Below are positions 28,922 to 39,161 of a stretch of DNA of 64,000 nucleotides, in pieces. The stretch is taken from the NCBI GenBank assembly GCA_937965695.1, contig CALCKW010000004.1, positions 104,120 through 168,119 of the forward strand. The letters run 5' to 3'. Source of the DNA: an uncultured Granulosicoccaceae bacterium (GTDB lineage Bacteria > Pseudomonadota > Gammaproteobacteria > CALCKW01). The notes beneath the pieces were generated by a model that searched no databases, was not told where the DNA came from, and saw nothing but the letters and a program-made list of their open reading frames with translations. Position numbers and translations under genes: made by a program. Every line of letters begins with the position of its first letter. Positions within the stretch are counted from its first letter, which is position 1.

Positions 28922-29134
28922 TCTCTAGTGGTCTGTCAGTGTGGTGAGCGCGGTTGCAGAGCAAACCTGCTGCTCTTGATCAAGGTGCATCCCGAGCTGC
29001 GCGGCCCGAAGGCATAGGCTTTTCTTTTTCAAGGGTTTGACCAACATTCAAGGTCGGCACGTGTGTTCCCGTCGGGCGACGCTCGAATGTTTCTCACCAA
29101 ATTTCTAAAAAACTAATAGTCGCTACAATCCAAT

Positions 29135-31333
29135 CTAATGTGCTGACTGGTCACTTGGTTGCAGTATCACGGTTGCCAATGGAGGCACGGATATTTCGAT
29201 GGAATGCGCATGGCCTTGCCACGGGATAGCAAAGCTGGCGACGCCGCCTGCGTTGCCCGTGCCACTGCCTCCGTATTCTTGAGCATTGGTGTTCATCCGC
29301 TCCTGCCAAAATCCCTCCTTAGACACTCCAAAACGCATGCCATGCCTAGGAGTGGGGGTGAAATTGCAGACAACTACTACGGAATCGCCATTTTCGCTGA
29401 ACCGTTCAAAGGCCAGTACTGACTCAGCGGCGTTATCATGGTCCAGCCAGCGGAAGCCGCTGTGACGACAATCTTGTTGATGTAGCGCTGGAATTTCTCG
29501 ATAGAGGTGGTTGAGATCTCGTATAAGCCGCTGTATCCCTACGTGTTGGCCTTGTTCCAACAAGTGCCAATCCAGACTCTGCTCGAAATTCCACTCGGCA
29601 AGCTGCGCGAATTCGCAGCCTTGGAAAAGTAGTTTCTTGCCTGGATGCGCCCACATAAAACCGTAGTATGTGCGTAAATTGGCAAACTTTTGCCACTCGT
29701 CACCGGGCATCTTAGCGATCATCGAGCCTTTGCCGTGCACAACTTCATCGTGGCTGATAGGCAGGATAAAGTTCTCGTCAAAGGCGTAAACCAACCCAAA
29801 AGTGAGTTCATTGTGGTGATGGCGGCGGTGTATGGGGTCTCGCTCCATGTAACGCAGCGTGTCGTTCATCCAGCCCATGTTCCATTTAAAACCAAATCCC
29901 AAGCCGCCACTGTCTACAGGTTTGGAAACACCGGGCCAGGCGGTGGACTCCTCGGCTATCGTCATTGTGTCGGGGAAGTCGCCATAGAGTTCAATGTTTG
30001 TCTTTTGTAAAAGAGCGATGGCTTCTAGGTTTTGATTTCCACCGTGCTCATTGGGTATCCATTCTCCTTCCTTACGGGAATAGTCCAAGTAAAGCATACT
30101 GGCAACGGCGTCGACACGTAGCCCATCAAAGTGGTACCGATCCAACCAATGGCGAGCGCTGGCCGTTAGAAAGTTGCTGACCTCGGTGCGGCCAAAGTTG
30201 TATATAAGCGTGTTCCAGTCGGGGTGAAAGCCACGTCTTGGATCTGCATGCTCATAGAGAGCTGTGCCATCAAATTTTCCAAGCGCGTGGGCATCCTCAG
30301 GAAAATGCCCCGGCACCCAGTCGATCAATATGCCAAGCCCTGCCTGATGGCAGCAGTCGACCAAGTACTGTAATTCTTCGGGTGAACCAAATCGACAGCT
30401 CGGCGCAAACAGTCCCGTTTGTTGATACCCCCATGAACCGTCGAAAGGAAACTCACCCAGCGGCATCATTTGTATGTGCGTGAAGCCCATGTCGAGAACG
30501 TAGGAAACCAGTTGATCTGCCATTTCGACATAGCTGAGGAAGCGGTTGCCATCGTCAGCAACACGACGCCACGAGCCGGCGTGTACCTCATAGATACTGA
30601 TAGGGGCGCTGTGACTGTTACGTTCTCCACGCTCTTGCATCCATTGTTGGTCTTGCCACTGATGTTTTTCTGGGTTACGTACCACCGAGGCTGTCTGTGG
30701 TCGCAGTTCTGCACCTTGTGCATAGGGGTCGGATTTTTGCGGCAAGACTGAATCGTCAGGGCCTACTATTTCAAACTTGTAGCGTTGGCCTTCGGCTAAC
30801 GCTGGGATGAAAATCTCCCAGATACCCACTTCGTATCTCACTCGCATTGGGTTGCGCAGAGCATTCCAGTGGTTAAAGTCACCCAACACTGAAACGCGCT
30901 TTGCGTTTGGAGCCCAAACCGCAAAACGTACACCTTCGACATCTCCGTAACTCATTAGCTGGGCACCCATGACACGATAGAGCTCGCGATGATTCCCTTC
31001 CGTGATTAAATGGATGTCTAGCTCACCGAGCAAGGTGCCAAAGCTGTAGGGGTCATCGACTGTCTCGCTGTGACCGTCGTAGTGCATCGTCAGCCTGTAG
31101 TCGGGCCGAACATCGGTACTAATATCGGCGACAAAAAAACCGGCTTCGTGTACAAGTTGAAAATCGGCTAAGTTTTTATTGTCACTGCGAGCGATGGCTT
31201 CAATATGTTGGGCACCCGGCGCAAATACGCGTATTTGCCACTGCTCATTGGCAGGGTGTGGTCCGAGCAGGGCGAATGGCTCAGCATTTCTTCCGGCTAA
31301 AAGAGCGTTGATATCTGCTTGCAGATCTTGCAT
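29135..31333 (-). CDS. glgB: 1,4-alpha-glucan branching enzyme (GH13_9)
   Basis: 732 aa, close to E. coli GlgB (728). It begins with an extra N-terminal CBM48-like domain (AEPFALLGPHPANEQWQIRV), then a second CBM48 (GVRFAVWAPNAKRVSVLGDF) and the barrel: GLRVDAVASMLYLDY (nucleophile), TIAEESTAWPGVS (acid Glu) and LPISHDEVVHGKGSM. It makes alpha-1,6 branches. Two N-terminal beta domains are the long GlgB form. It follows glgP by 100 bp with a strong hairpin between. Confidence 0.96.
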   Translation of the reverse strand: MQDLQADINALLAGRNAEPFALLGPHPANEQWQIRVFAPGAQHIEAIARSDNKNLADFQLVHEAGFFVADISTDVRPDYRLTMHYDGHSETVDDPYSFGTLLGELDIHLITEGNHRELYRVMGAQLMSYGDVEGVRFAVWAPNAKRVSVLGDFNHWNALRNPMRVRYEVGIWEIFIPALAEGQRYKFEIVGPDDSVLPQKSDPYAQGAELRPQTASVVRNPEKHQWQDQQWMQERGERNSHSAPISIYEVHAGSWRRVADDGNRFLSYVEMADQLVSYVLDMGFTHIQMMPLGEFPFDGSWGYQQTGLFAPSCRFGSPEELQYLVDCCHQAGLGILIDWVPGHFPEDAHALGKFDGTALYEHADPRRGFHPDWNTLIYNFGRTEVSNFLTASARHWLDRYHFDGLRVDAVASMLYLDYSRKEGEWIPNEHGGNQNLEAIALLQKTNIELYGDFPDTMTIAEESTAWPGVSKPVDSGGLGFGFKWNMGWMNDTLRYMERDPIHRRHHHNELTFGLVYAFDENFILPISHDEVVHGKGSMIAKMPGDEWQKFANLRTYYGFMWAHPGKKLLFQGCEFAQLAEWNFEQSLDWHLLEQGQHVGIQRLIRDLNHLYREIPALHQQDCRHSGFRWLDHDNAAESVLAFERFSENGDSVVVVCNFTPTPRHGMRFGVSKEGFWQERMNTNAQEYGGSGTGNAGGVASFAIPWQGHAHSIEISVPPLATVILQPSDQSAH

Positions 31334-31386
31334 TCGGGTTGATCCTTGCCTAGCGTAATAGGGTGATTTTTAGAACCTCAGAAACA

Positions 31387-31413
31387 ACAACGCCGGCACA
31401 TGGCCGGCGTTGA
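31387..31413 (-). terminator. Strong GC hairpin between glgP and glgB
   Basis: AACGCCGGC (31389-31397) and GCCGGCGTT (31403-31411) form a 9-bp perfect stem. On the minus-strand RNA it is followed by GTTGTTTCTG, a broken U tract. It may be a partial terminator or an mRNA-stabilising end that raises glgP over the downstream genes. Confidence 0.55.
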
Positions 31414-31432
31414 TTGAGCCTGCAATTGTGCT

Positions 31433-33931
31433 TTAACCAGCCTTACGTTGTGCTTCACTGTCTGCGGAGACAGGAGGCTCGAGTTTCCAGATGTTGTCTA
31501 CATAGTCCTGGATTGAGCGGTCCGAGTTGAACTTGCCCACCAGTGCTGTATTGAGTATGGCCATTTTAGCCCAAGCTGCACGATCTCTGAATGCTTCATC
31601 GATTCGCTGCTGCGCATCGCAGTAGCCGCGAAAGTCTGCCAGACAAAGGTAGGGGTCGCCGTGGTCAAGCAAACTGTGCCGGATCGAGGCCAATGCACCC
31701 GGATGGCCCGGCGTAAAATAGTCGCCTTCCAACCAATCTAACACGGCTTTTAGTTCGCTGTCTTGATTGTAGTAATCCCAGGGGTTGTAACCTTCGGCGA
31801 GCTTGGCTTTGACTTCATCGACGGTCAATCCGAAGATGAAAATATTATCTTCACCCACCTCTTCTGCGATTTCTATATTGGCGCCGTCTAGGGTTCCGAT
31901 TGTCACGGCACCGTTGAGAGCAAGTTTCATGTTTCCGGTGCCCGAGGCTTCTTTACCTGCGGTAGAAATCTGTTCTGAGACGTCGGCCGCTGGGATCATT
32001 TTCTCGGCCAGACTAACTCGGTAGTTGGGCAAGAACACGACTTTTAGTTTGTTGCTGATGCGCTCGTCGTTATTGACACGCTCAGCCACTTTGTTGATGG
32101 CATAGATAATATCTTTGGCCAGTTTATATCCAGGTGCCGCTTTAGCACCAAATATAAACACGCGCGGGTGCATATCTAACTCAGGGTTGTCCAGCAATCG
32201 CTTATACAGAGTCAGGATGTGCAGCAGATTTAAATGTTGGCGCTTGTATTCGTGCAGTCTTTTAATCTGAATATCAAAAATTGCTGCAGGGCTAATCTCA
32301 ACGTCGCAGAGCTCTTTGACGACTTCACAAAGAGCCAGTTTATTCTGGTGTTTAATATCTAAGAATTGACGTTGAAAATTGCTATCGTCCGCTTTTGGCG
32401 CCAGCTGACGCAGTAACTCTAAATCTACAGGCCAACCTTCTCCCACCTCATCGTTCAGCAGTTTTGCTAGGCGCGGGTTGCAGGCCTTAAGCCAGCGACG
32501 CGGTGTCACGCCATTGGTGACGTTAGTTAGCTTGTTGGGCCACAGCGCATGGAACTCAGGGAAGAGGTCAGACTTGACCAATTCTGAGTGAATTTGTGCA
32601 ACACCGTTAACCTTAAAAGCTGTGATCACGCAGAGGTTACCCATGCGCACTTTTCGATAATCGCCTTCTTCGATGATCGACAGTTTTGCTTTTATTTCGT
32701 CATTGCCTGGCCATTTGGTCTCAACCACTTCATTGAGAAACCAATCGTTGATCAAGTACAACATATCGAGGTGACGAGGGATGACTCGCTCAAATAAATA
32801 CACTGGCCAAGTCTCGAGAGCTTCGGGCAATAGCGTGTGATTGGTGTAGGCGAAGACATCTTGGCAAATTTGCCAAGCTTGGTCCCAAGCCATGTCTTCT
32901 TCGTCGACCAAAAGGCGCAACATTTCTAATATCGCAACAGTTGGGTGCGTGTCATTTAGCTGGATGACAACCTGATTGGAGAACTCGCTCCAATCATTGC
33001 CATGGGCGCGCTTGTAGCGTCGAACGATATCTTTGATAGAACACGCGCTAAAAAAGTACTGCTGAATCAGACGAAGCTGTTTTCCAGCCTCTGTCTCGTC
33101 ATTGGGGTAGAGCACTTTAGAGACTGTCTCAGCTTCTGTTTGTTCCGCTTGTGCATCGTTGTAAGCACCCGCGTTAAACGCATGCCAATCAAAATGCTGT
33201 GATGCGCGGCTCTCCCAGAGGCGAAGCACGTTGACGGTGTTTCCACCGTAACCAACCACGGGTATATCCCACGGTACACCGCGAATAATTTGACCAGGAC
33301 ACCACGTTTTAACGGGGCGACCTAGCTCATCGTGTTCAATCGTTACTTCACCAAAAAGGGGAACTTCCTGCACAGACTCGGGTCGGCAAATTTCCCAGGG
33401 ACTGCCGTACTCACGCCATTCGTCAGGGCGCTCTATTTGCGCACCATCGTGAAATTCTTGGCGAAACAAACCGTGTTCATAGTGAATGCCGTAGCCAATG
33501 GCGGGGAAATCCAGCGTCGCGAGTGAGTCCAAGTAACAGGCAGCAAGGCGGCCCAATCCGCCGTTACCTAATGCCATATCAGGTTCTTCTTCGCATATAT
33601 CGCTGATACTGTGTCCCAATTCGGCCAACGCTTGCTCGGCCGTCTCAAAGACGCCTAAGTTATGGAGGTTGTTGACCAGTAGGCGGCCCATCAAAAACTC
33701 TAACGAAAGATAGTTTACTGCGCGAGTATCTTGCTTGGCGTGGGTTTTATGGGTGGAACGAAGACGCTCAAAGACCAATTCATTCAACGCCATACAGGTA
33801 GCCGTCCACCAGGCCTTGTCCTGCGCCGTGTCAGCATCTGCACCCAAGGTGTAGTCTAAGTGCCGCACGATGCTTTCGCGCAGATCATTCACTGAGGGCA
33901 TGGGTTTTTGCGTTAAAACAGTGGTCGCCAT
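31433..33931 (-). CDS. glgP: Glycogen/maltodextrin phosphorylase (GT35)
   Basis: 832 aa, normal family length. Visible: [12 protein letters not shown] near the N-terminus, [42 protein letters not shown], and the PLP-binding region [20 protein letters not shown] with the Schiff-base Lys. It releases glucose-1-phosphate from chain ends. First gene of the seven-gene leftward glycogen locus, with a 424-bp gene-free region upstream that must hold the main promoter. Confidence 0.96.
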   Translation of the reverse strand: MATTVLTQKPMPSVNDLRESIVRHLDYTLGADADTAQDKAWWTATCMALNELVFERLRSTHKTHAKQDTRAVNYLSLEFLMGRLLVNNLHNLGVFETAEQALAELGHSISDICEEEPDMALGNGGLGRLAACYLDSLATLDFPAIGYGIHYEHGLFRQEFHDGAQIERPDEWREYGSPWEICRPESVQEVPLFGEVTIEHDELGRPVKTWCPGQIIRGVPWDIPVVGYGGNTVNVLRLWESRASQHFDWHAFNAGAYNDAQAEQTEAETVSKVLYPNDETEAGKQLRLIQQYFFSACSIKDIVRRYKRAHGNDWSEFSNQVVIQLNDTHPTVAILEMLRLLVDEEDMAWDQAWQICQDVFAYTNHTLLPEALETWPVYLFERVIPRHLDMLYLINDWFLNEVVETKWPGNDEIKAKLSIIEEGDYRKVRMGNLCVITAFKVNGVAQIHSELVKSDLFPEFHALWPNKLTNVTNGVTPRRWLKACNPRLAKLLNDEVGEGWPVDLELLRQLAPKADDSNFQRQFLDIKHQNKLALCEVVKELCDVEISPAAIFDIQIKRLHEYKRQHLNLLHILTLYKRLLDNPELDMHPRVFIFGAKAAPGYKLAKDIIYAINKVAERVNNDERISNKLKVVFLPNYRVSLAEKMIPAADVSEQISTAGKEASGTGNMKLALNGAVTIGTLDGANIEIAEEVGEDNIFIFGLTVDEVKAKLAEGYNPWDYYNQDSELKAVLDWLEGDYFTPGHPGALASIRHSLLDHGDPYLCLADFRGYCDAQQRIDEAFRDRAAWAKMAILNTALVGKFNSDRSIQDYVDNIWKLEPPVSADSEAQRKAG

Positions 33932-34355
33932 GGTGTTCCTTTAACTATTCAATTGTATTCGGTCTGACTGGCTTTGAGCGCGGCACAGACCTTTGGCCAT
34001 ACGGTACGGGTTGTGGGCGTTAGCTGCAAAAGCTGCGCCTACGAACAAGTAATTCATTTTTTTCGGTGTGACCGTTTGTGCACCTTTGTCCAAACCTATA
34101 AACGTCTAGTACCCGAGTGTAGTCAGTTCACTGAACATCGCCACACCTGAGGCTACGGCTTAAATTCGCGAGCCTTTAGCATGCATGTGATTAATACTTG
34201 TTTTTAGTAGAATTAAGGTATCGAGTGACAGTAAGCCGACAAAGGTTGTTATCGGTCGATATAAGAGATATCTATACAATCGTCTATTCTGGATCGATTA
34301 GGCAGACGGGTTTCAGCGAAACCTAACGCCTAAGGTGAGTGAAATGAGGGGTGGA
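33932..34355. other. Upstream region of the glycogen locus, 424 bp
   Basis: No gene seen. It contains a stem-loop at 34013-34041 (GTGGGCG...CGCCTAC enclosing AGCT/AGCT) about 80 bp before glgP that would lie in the leader RNA. On the minus strand TACAAT occurs about 20 bp before the start, without a matching -35 box, so I do not call a promoter. Confidence 0.5.
34013..34041 (-). promoter_or_regulatory. Stem-loop in the glgP leader
   Basis: GTGGGCG (34013-34019) pairs with CGCCTAC (34036-34042, one G-T) and an inner AGCT/AGCT pairs around GCAAA. No U tract follows on either strand, so it is not an obvious terminator. A leader-RNA role is inference. Confidence 0.3.
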
Positions 34356-34622
34356 CTAGCGTTTGCTGAGGTTTTTGCTGCAGGTGAAGCATTTCTTTGG
34401 GCACCAAGGCACCACTAGAATTGAATGGATGCGTTGCACCGCGTTGTGGCAGTTGGGGCATTTTGAACCAGTACCCCAAAGCAAGTAGGTAATGGGTAGC
34501 GCGGCCAGAAGCATAAATTGAGCATTGTTTGAGGAGAAATAGATAGCTAACAGTGCAATGAAGGCCAAGTAGGGAACCATCGCTTTTTTCCAATACTGTA
34601 ATCTGACCGTTTTTATCAACAT
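34356..34622 (-). CDS. Small membrane protein with a C-terminal zinc-ribbon-like motif
   Basis: 88 aa, no family recognised. Two hydrophobic segments (about residues 16-31 and 34-50) are followed by a Cys-rich tail: C55-P-N-C58 and C-P-K-K-C-F-T-C (74-81), arranged like a rubredoxin/zinc-ribbon knuckle pair. The pattern of helices plus paired CxxC looks like a real protein rather than a shadow frame. It lies alone between the glycogen promoter region and the acyl-CoA synthetase. A weak ribosome site makes the start uncertain; an overlapping frame from 34653 is less protein-like. Confidence 0.45.
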   Translation of the reverse strand: MLIKTVRLQYWKKAMVPYLAFIALLAIYFSSNNAQFMLLAALPITYLLWGTGSKCPNCHNAVQRIHSILVVPWCPKKCFTCSKNLSKR

Positions 34623-34702
34623 GGCTCGAGCTTCGCTTTAATGGTTTATCCACAAGAATACCCTGTCATGAAATGCAATTTTTAAGCCCGATTACAGTTT
34701 CA

Positions 34703-36247
34703 TTACTTTGTTTTCGCGCAGAACTCCTCGACCAAAAGCCGTTTCAGCAGTTTCCCTGTGGGGGTTCGAGGCAGGCTCTTTCTAAATTCGATGTGTTTGG
34801 GTGTTTTTATGGAGGACAATTGCCCACGGCAGTAGAGTAGCAGCCTCTCTTCTAAGGTGGCGTCTACCACTGGCCAATGTAGGGGTTGCACCACAGCGTG
34901 TACACGCTCACCTAGCTCGTCATCGGGTATACCAAAAACAGCTACATCGGCCACTGCCGAGTGCACGATAATTACGTCTTCGGTCTCTTGCGGGTAGACG
35001 TTCACTCCTCCGCTAATGATGGTATAGGCTCGACGATCGGTGAGGTATAAAAATCCGTCCTCATCCATCCAACCGATATCGCCCAATGTTGACCAACCAT
35101 CGTCGGTGAAAGCGTTGGCGGTTTTAACGCTGTCACCGTGGTAACTAAATTTTTGTCCGGCGTTAAAATAGACATCGCCGATCGTGCCGGTAGGCAACGG
35201 CTGCTTATCGTCACCCAGAACAAGCACTTCTCCAATTAAAGCTTTGCCAACTGAGCCGGGGTGGTCGATCCATTGTTGTGTGTTACTCGCTGTCACACCG
35301 TTGCCTTCAGTGCCGGCATAAAATTCAATTAAAATGGGCCCCCACCATTCGATCATCTGCTGTTTGATTTTGATCGGGCAGGGAGCTGCCACATGAATTG
35401 CTGCGCATAGACTACTGACGTCAAAGCTATCGCGTACAACTTGCGGTAATTTGAGCAGTCGCACGAACATAGTCGGCACGACTTGCGTGTGTGTGATTTT
35501 CCACTGTTCTATCGCGTGCAAATAAGGGCGTTCTTCAAAACGCTCCATGATGACAGAGGTTGCTCCTAAGCCGGTTGCAATCATTGCAGTGGCCAAAGGT
35601 GCTGAATGATAAAGTGGTGCGGGCGAGAGATAGACTGAATCCGGCTGCATACCAGCCATTTTTTGACACACAGGCAAAACGACAGGGCTGAGCGAGTCGA
35701 TACCTGTTTTCGGGTAGTCGCGGAGAATGCCCTTGGGTCGACCTGTTGTTCCAGACGAATACAACATGCTTGCACCGGCACACTGTTCACCAACTGGGGT
35801 TGCAGGCATCTTGGCACACAAAACGTCCCATCGACTAAAGCCAGCAAGCGTATGGTCGAGCATTTGGTAGCTTACAGTGTGTGTCAGTGATTGCTTGATT
35901 TGGCTGGCAACGTCAGCTAACTTCGCCGAACTGATAAACACCTTGGCGCCGCAATCCTCGACAATATAAGCGGCTTCCGCTGCGGTCAGGTATCGACTAA
36001 CGGGTGTATAGATAACTCCTGAACGCTGAGCTGCCCATGCTAATACTAAGAGCTCTAAGCGGTTTTCCAGCAAAAACGCAATGTGCTCACCAATGCCAAC
36101 GCCTAAGTGTTTTAACGCATGTGCCGCCCGATTAGAGGCGATGTCTAATTCTGCAAAGCTCATTGTTTCGCCACTGTGCAGCATTTGGTACGCAACTTTG
36201 TCCGGATAAACAGTCGCGTGGTACGCAGGGTGATTCATCGGCTTCAT
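34703..36247 (-). CDS. Acyl-CoA synthetase / AMP-dependent ligase
   Basis: 514 aa, ANL superfamily. The AMP/phosphate loop is MLYSSGTTGRPKGILR, the adenine-binding stretch is EFYAGTEGNGVT, the hinge region is YLTDRRAYTIISGGVNVYP, and the catalytic Lys lies in RTPTGKLLKRLL near the C-terminus. It activates a carboxylic acid to acyl-AMP and acyl-CoA; fatty acid, aromatic or crotonobetaine-type substrates cannot be told apart. An MFS carrier starts about 1.2 kb upstream in the same direction with 65 bp between the genes, so uptake plus activation of the same acid is plausible. Confidence 0.85.
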   Translation of the reverse strand: MKPMNHPAYHATVYPDKVAYQMLHSGETMSFAELDIASNRAAHALKHLGVGIGEHIAFLLENRLELLVLAWAAQRSGVIYTPVSRYLTAAEAAYIVEDCGAKVFISSAKLADVASQIKQSLTHTVSYQMLDHTLAGFSRWDVLCAKMPATPVGEQCAGASMLYSSGTTGRPKGILRDYPKTGIDSLSPVVLPVCQKMAGMQPDSVYLSPAPLYHSAPLATAMIATGLGATSVIMERFEERPYLHAIEQWKITHTQVVPTMFVRLLKLPQVVRDSFDVSSLCAAIHVAAPCPIKIKQQMIEWWGPILIEFYAGTEGNGVTASNTQQWIDHPGSVGKALIGEVLVLGDDKQPLPTGTIGDVYFNAGQKFSYHGDSVKTANAFTDDGWSTLGDIGWMDEDGFLYLTDRRAYTIISGGVNVYPQETEDVIIVHSAVADVAVFGIPDDELGERVHAVVQPLHWPVVDATLEERLLLYCRGQLSSIKTPKHIEFRKSLPRTPTGKLLKRLLVEEFCAKTK

Positions 36248-36312
36248 CGGTTTGGCATCCAGGGTTTTAGCTTCGGCGAATCTTTATATTTTTTTAGCGA
36301 AAGCGACACCTT

Positions 36313-37479
36313 CTAATTTTGCCGACGGCGCTGATGAAACAATATTTGGTGCGCAATGATTCCACTGATATAGAGTAATCCTGTAAACACCAAAATGCCT
36401 TCTATGTTCCAAGCAGCGGCCAGAGTTAACATCATGGGTGGGCCCAGCGTTGTCCCTAGGTTACCCGTTTGCGCCATCGCACCATTGGCCAGTGCCTGGC
36501 TTGCTCGTTCTGGATTGAGTTGTGGTACAGCAGCGAAACTAGCTCCCTGAACCAAGCCGAGCACGCCTGCTAAGGTGACACATAATAAGACGGTACTATG
36601 CGTTGCCCAGATAAAAATCAAAACAAACAGCGCCAGTGCTAAGCCCAGTTGTACACACCTAAAGGCGGGCATCCAGCGCAGCATCAACACACCAACGGTC
36701 ATAGAGGTGAAGATACTGGCGAGAGGCAGTGCGCTTGCCGTGAATAGACGCTGCGTAGGTTCAACGTAACTTGGTAAAACGGTTAACAAAGCGACAAAGG
36801 TCGCTGTGTAAAACAACCAACCAATAGCCGGTGCTGACAGTGTGGGTGAACGATAGATCGACACATGTTGATGCACAATATTGTGCATCGAAAAATCCGT
36901 TTTTGGTTGAGTCTCCGGATGACTGCGCAGGCTGACAAAAAGCACCGCCGTTATAACCAGCATATAAATCGCATGGGCCAATAACAAACTTGCAAGGCCG
37001 TAGTTGCTAACAAGCGGGGTACCCAGTAGTGCGGTTACCGCGAAACCTATGCCAAAAAAGGTGCCCCAAAATGTCATGCTGATGCCGCGATTACGATCGC
37101 TGCTGGATTGGGCAATGAGTGTCGGCACGCAGACCACGATGGCCAAGTGCGATACCCCTTCGATTAACCGACTGACTAAAAATAGTGGTAAGGGGGGGAG
37201 AGTCGCTTGGTACAAAGAAGCCCCCGCACCCAATAACATGGCAGAACACAAAAGTGGTTTACTGGGGATTTGTGCGACGACAACCCCGGCGACAACGCCA
37301 AGTACAATGCCGACAAAACCCACAAGAGAAAGCGCAAATCCAAGCAGGTGTCCAGCATGGGGGTAGGCTTCAGCGAGGGTAGTCAGCACTACCGCCACCT
37401 TGGCAAACTGCGCCGCTGCTCCCAAGCCAGCCATCCACAAAATCAAAATCAGAGTGACGGAGCTCTCATTACTTTTCAT
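36313..37479 (-). CDS. MFS transporter
   Basis: About 388 aa from ATG 37479 (GTG 37503 is an alternative). Twelve hydrophobic segments in two halves; LVGFVGIVLGVVAGVV and SRLIEGVSHLAIVVCVPTL fit the MFS first half with an Arg-Glu pair in the motif after TM4. Substrate unknown. Probably co-transcribed with the acyl-CoA synthetase downstream. The upstream flank carries repeat copy B. Confidence 0.82.
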   Translation of the reverse strand: MKSNESSVTLILILWMAGLGAAAQFAKVAVVLTTLAEAYPHAGHLLGFALSLVGFVGIVLGVVAGVVVAQIPSKPLLCSAMLLGAGASLYQATLPPLPLFLVSRLIEGVSHLAIVVCVPTLIAQSSSDRNRGISMTFWGTFFGIGFAVTALLGTPLVSNYGLASLLLAHAIYMLVITAVLFVSLRSHPETQPKTDFSMHNIVHQHVSIYRSPTLSAPAIGWLFYTATFVALLTVLPSYVEPTQRLFTASALPLASIFTSMTVGVLMLRWMPAFRCVQLGLALALFVLIFIWATHSTVLLCVTLAGVLGLVQGASFAAVPQLNPERASQALANGAMAQTGNLGTTLGPPMMLTLAAAWNIEGILVFTGLLYISGIIAHQILFHQRRRQN

Positions 37480-37503
37480 AGAATTTGTGTTCAAAAAGAG
37501 CAC

Positions 37504-37896
37504 TTCAGATGGTCAAAGGGAACCCTTAGTCTATCTGTTCTATCGATGTAACACATGACCTAGGGTATCTCAGATCAAGTCAAGCTCGCACCGTCGATGC
37601 GGTAATTGCAGCCCAGCCGCGTTGCAAATCTAGCCAACAGCACCACGATTGCCGTTGATTCGCGCCTAGCTGGGTTCATTTTTTTTAAGCCGAAGTCACT
37701 GAACAGTTTAAATCTGTAGATCCCTTCTGTGAGCTTTTACAAGCTTCAGAATATTCTACTAGCTAACCGATAGAGACCTATCGGGCAAACAACTTAACTT
37801 TAGTTGACATGATAGTGCGCTAAGACTGCTCCAGAAAGAGGGTGAAGCGCGAACGCCTGTCGTATACTGGTAGGCAAATTCATTTACGATTAACGT
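37504..37896. other. Divergent gene-free region with repeat copy B
   Basis: 393 bp between the leftward MFS gene and the rightward pqi operon. The left part holds the repeat at 37560-37727. To its right a TTGACA (37804-37809) and a TATACT (37863-37868) occur, but their spacing does not match one promoter. No gene seen. Confidence 0.6.
37560..37727 (+). repeat. Long copy B of the dispersed CTAGGG-ended repeat family
   Basis: Left end CTAGGGTATCTCAGATCAAG, right end AAATCTGTAGATCCCTT, imperfect inverted repeats of each other. The core GCCGCGTTGCAAATCTAGCC (37616-37635) is identical in the copy at 43383-43550. Other shared blocks are CTCGCACCGTCGA, ATTGCCGT.GATTCGC and GAAGTCACTGA. About 168 bp. 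Confidence 0.65.
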
Positions 37897-38544
37897 ATGC
37901 CTTCGCAAAAAATTGCCTGTAGCACCTGTGATTTGTTAATAGATCTGCCGCATCTATTGGCAGGCGAAGAAGCACATTGCCCACAATGCGATCATATTGT
38001 TGCTTGGCAGGTAAGAGGCAGCTTACACACGTCATTGGCTTTTTTGATCGCCGCAGCGATGATGTTCATTCTCGCGGTCAATTTCCCTTTTCTATCCTTT
38101 GAAAGCAGAGGTCTGTCTCGGGAAATCACGCTCTGGCAGGTTGCTGCAGAATTTTTTGGCGAAGGTATGCCCGCTGTTGGGATTGGCGTTGGTGCGTTAG
38201 TTATCGCCATACCTGGTTTTCTATTGTTGAGCCATATTTATATTCTTGTGACAGTGTTGTTCAGTCGGACCCTGCTGCCGTCCAGTGTATTTCTGTTGCG
38301 AATGAGTAGCCACCTATCACCTTGGAACATGGTTGAAATATTCACCGTGGGTACTTTGGCCAGTCTGACCAAAATTGCCAGTTTAGCTACTGTTTATTTT
38401 GGTATATCCTTTTGGGCCTATCTGGCTTTTTCAATTGCTCTCACTGTGTCGCTGCTGCATTTTGATCGACGTCATCTGTGGTCGTTGGTTGACGTGCCAG
38501 CGCAGAAAAAGAATGACGTGAAACACGTGGAAATCCTTTTGTGA
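37897..38544 (+). CDS. pqiA: PqiA-like membrane protein, first half
   Basis: 215 aa. Zinc-ribbon-like start C-S-T-C-D-L plus C-P-Q-C, then four membrane segments, with the family stretch LTKIASLATVYFGISFWAYL. E. coli PqiA is one protein of about 417 aa with two such halves; here the two halves are separate genes, and this is the first. PqiA is the inner-membrane partner of the MCE protein PqiB in lipid movement between membranes. It overlaps the next gene by 4 bp (GTGA), so translation is coupled. Confidence 0.82.
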   Translation: MPSQKIACSTCDLLIDLPHLLAGEEAHCPQCDHIVAWQVRGSLHTSLAFLIAAAMMFILAVNFPFLSFESRGLSREITLWQVAAEFFGEGMPAVGIGVGALVIAIPGFLLLSHIYILVTVLFSRTLLPSSVFLLRMSSHLSPWNMVEIFTVGTLASLTKIASLATVYFGISFWAYLAFSIALTVSLLHFDRRHLWSLVDVPAQKKNDVKHVEILL

Positions 38545-39161
38545 ATCCATCGATGAAGAGCGCCTTAGAGGCGGGTTATCAGTCGTGTCATATCTGTGAG
38601 CTCTTGACACCATTACAGACTTCACATTGCGAGCGCTGCGGTGCGAAAGTCCATGCTCGCACCCCCAACAGTATTCAACGAACGATGGCGTTTTCTGTGA
38701 CGGCCACTTTCTTCGCCATACCCGCCCATTTGTTGCCAGTCATGACCACGACAACACTGGGTAACTCAAACCCCAATACAATCCTTGGCGGAGTGCTTAA
38801 GTTATGGAGCTTGGGTTCACTACCTATTGCGCTCATTATTTTTCTTTTTAGTGTCGTTGTACCTCTATTTAAATTGTCCGCTTTGTTTTGGCTTTGTTGG
38901 GCCGCCTCTTATGGCCGTGACAATCATGAACGTGCAGATCGGCGCGTGTTGCTTTATCGTCTTACGGAAATGATCGGGCCCTGGTCCATGTTAGATATAT
39001 TCGTCGTAGCGGTTTTGGTGGCACTGATTCAAATTACAGGGGTGATGGTAATTACCCCAGGGTGGGCCACTATATGTTTTGGATTAATGGTTATCTCAAC
39101 CATGTTAGCTGCAGAGAGCTTCGATCCTCGTTTAATTTGGGACAAGGCTAAAAACCGATGA
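38541..39161 (+). CDS. pqiA: PqiA-like membrane protein, second half
   Basis: 206 aa from a GTG start inside the previous stop. Again C-H-I-C plus C-E-R-C at the N-terminus, then four membrane segments; MIGPWSMLDIFVVAVLVALIQ is the PqiA signature also seen in the first half (WNMVEIFTVGTLASLTKI). The two proteins are diverged homologues and probably act as a heterodimer replacing the fused E. coli form. Overlaps pqiB by 4 bp. Confidence 0.82.
   Translation: MNPSMKSALEAGYQSCHICELLTPLQTSHCERCGAKVHARTPNSIQRTMAFSVTATFFAIPAHLLPVMTTTTLGNSNPNTILGGVLKLWSLGSLPIALIIFLFSVVVPLFKLSALFWLCWAASYGRDNHERADRRVLLYRLTEMIGPWSMLDIFVVAVLVALIQITGVMVITPGWATICFGLMVISTMLAAESFDPRLIWDKAKNR

Noticed and set aside
34330..34653. 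107-codon minus-strand frame overlapping the small zinc-ribbon gene
   Set aside because: The product lacks hydrophobic or motif pattern, while the other frame has two helices and paired cysteines.
37804..37868. TTGACA and TATACT upstream of pqiA as one promoter
   Set aside because: The spacing is more than 50 bp, so they cannot form one sigma-70 promoter.
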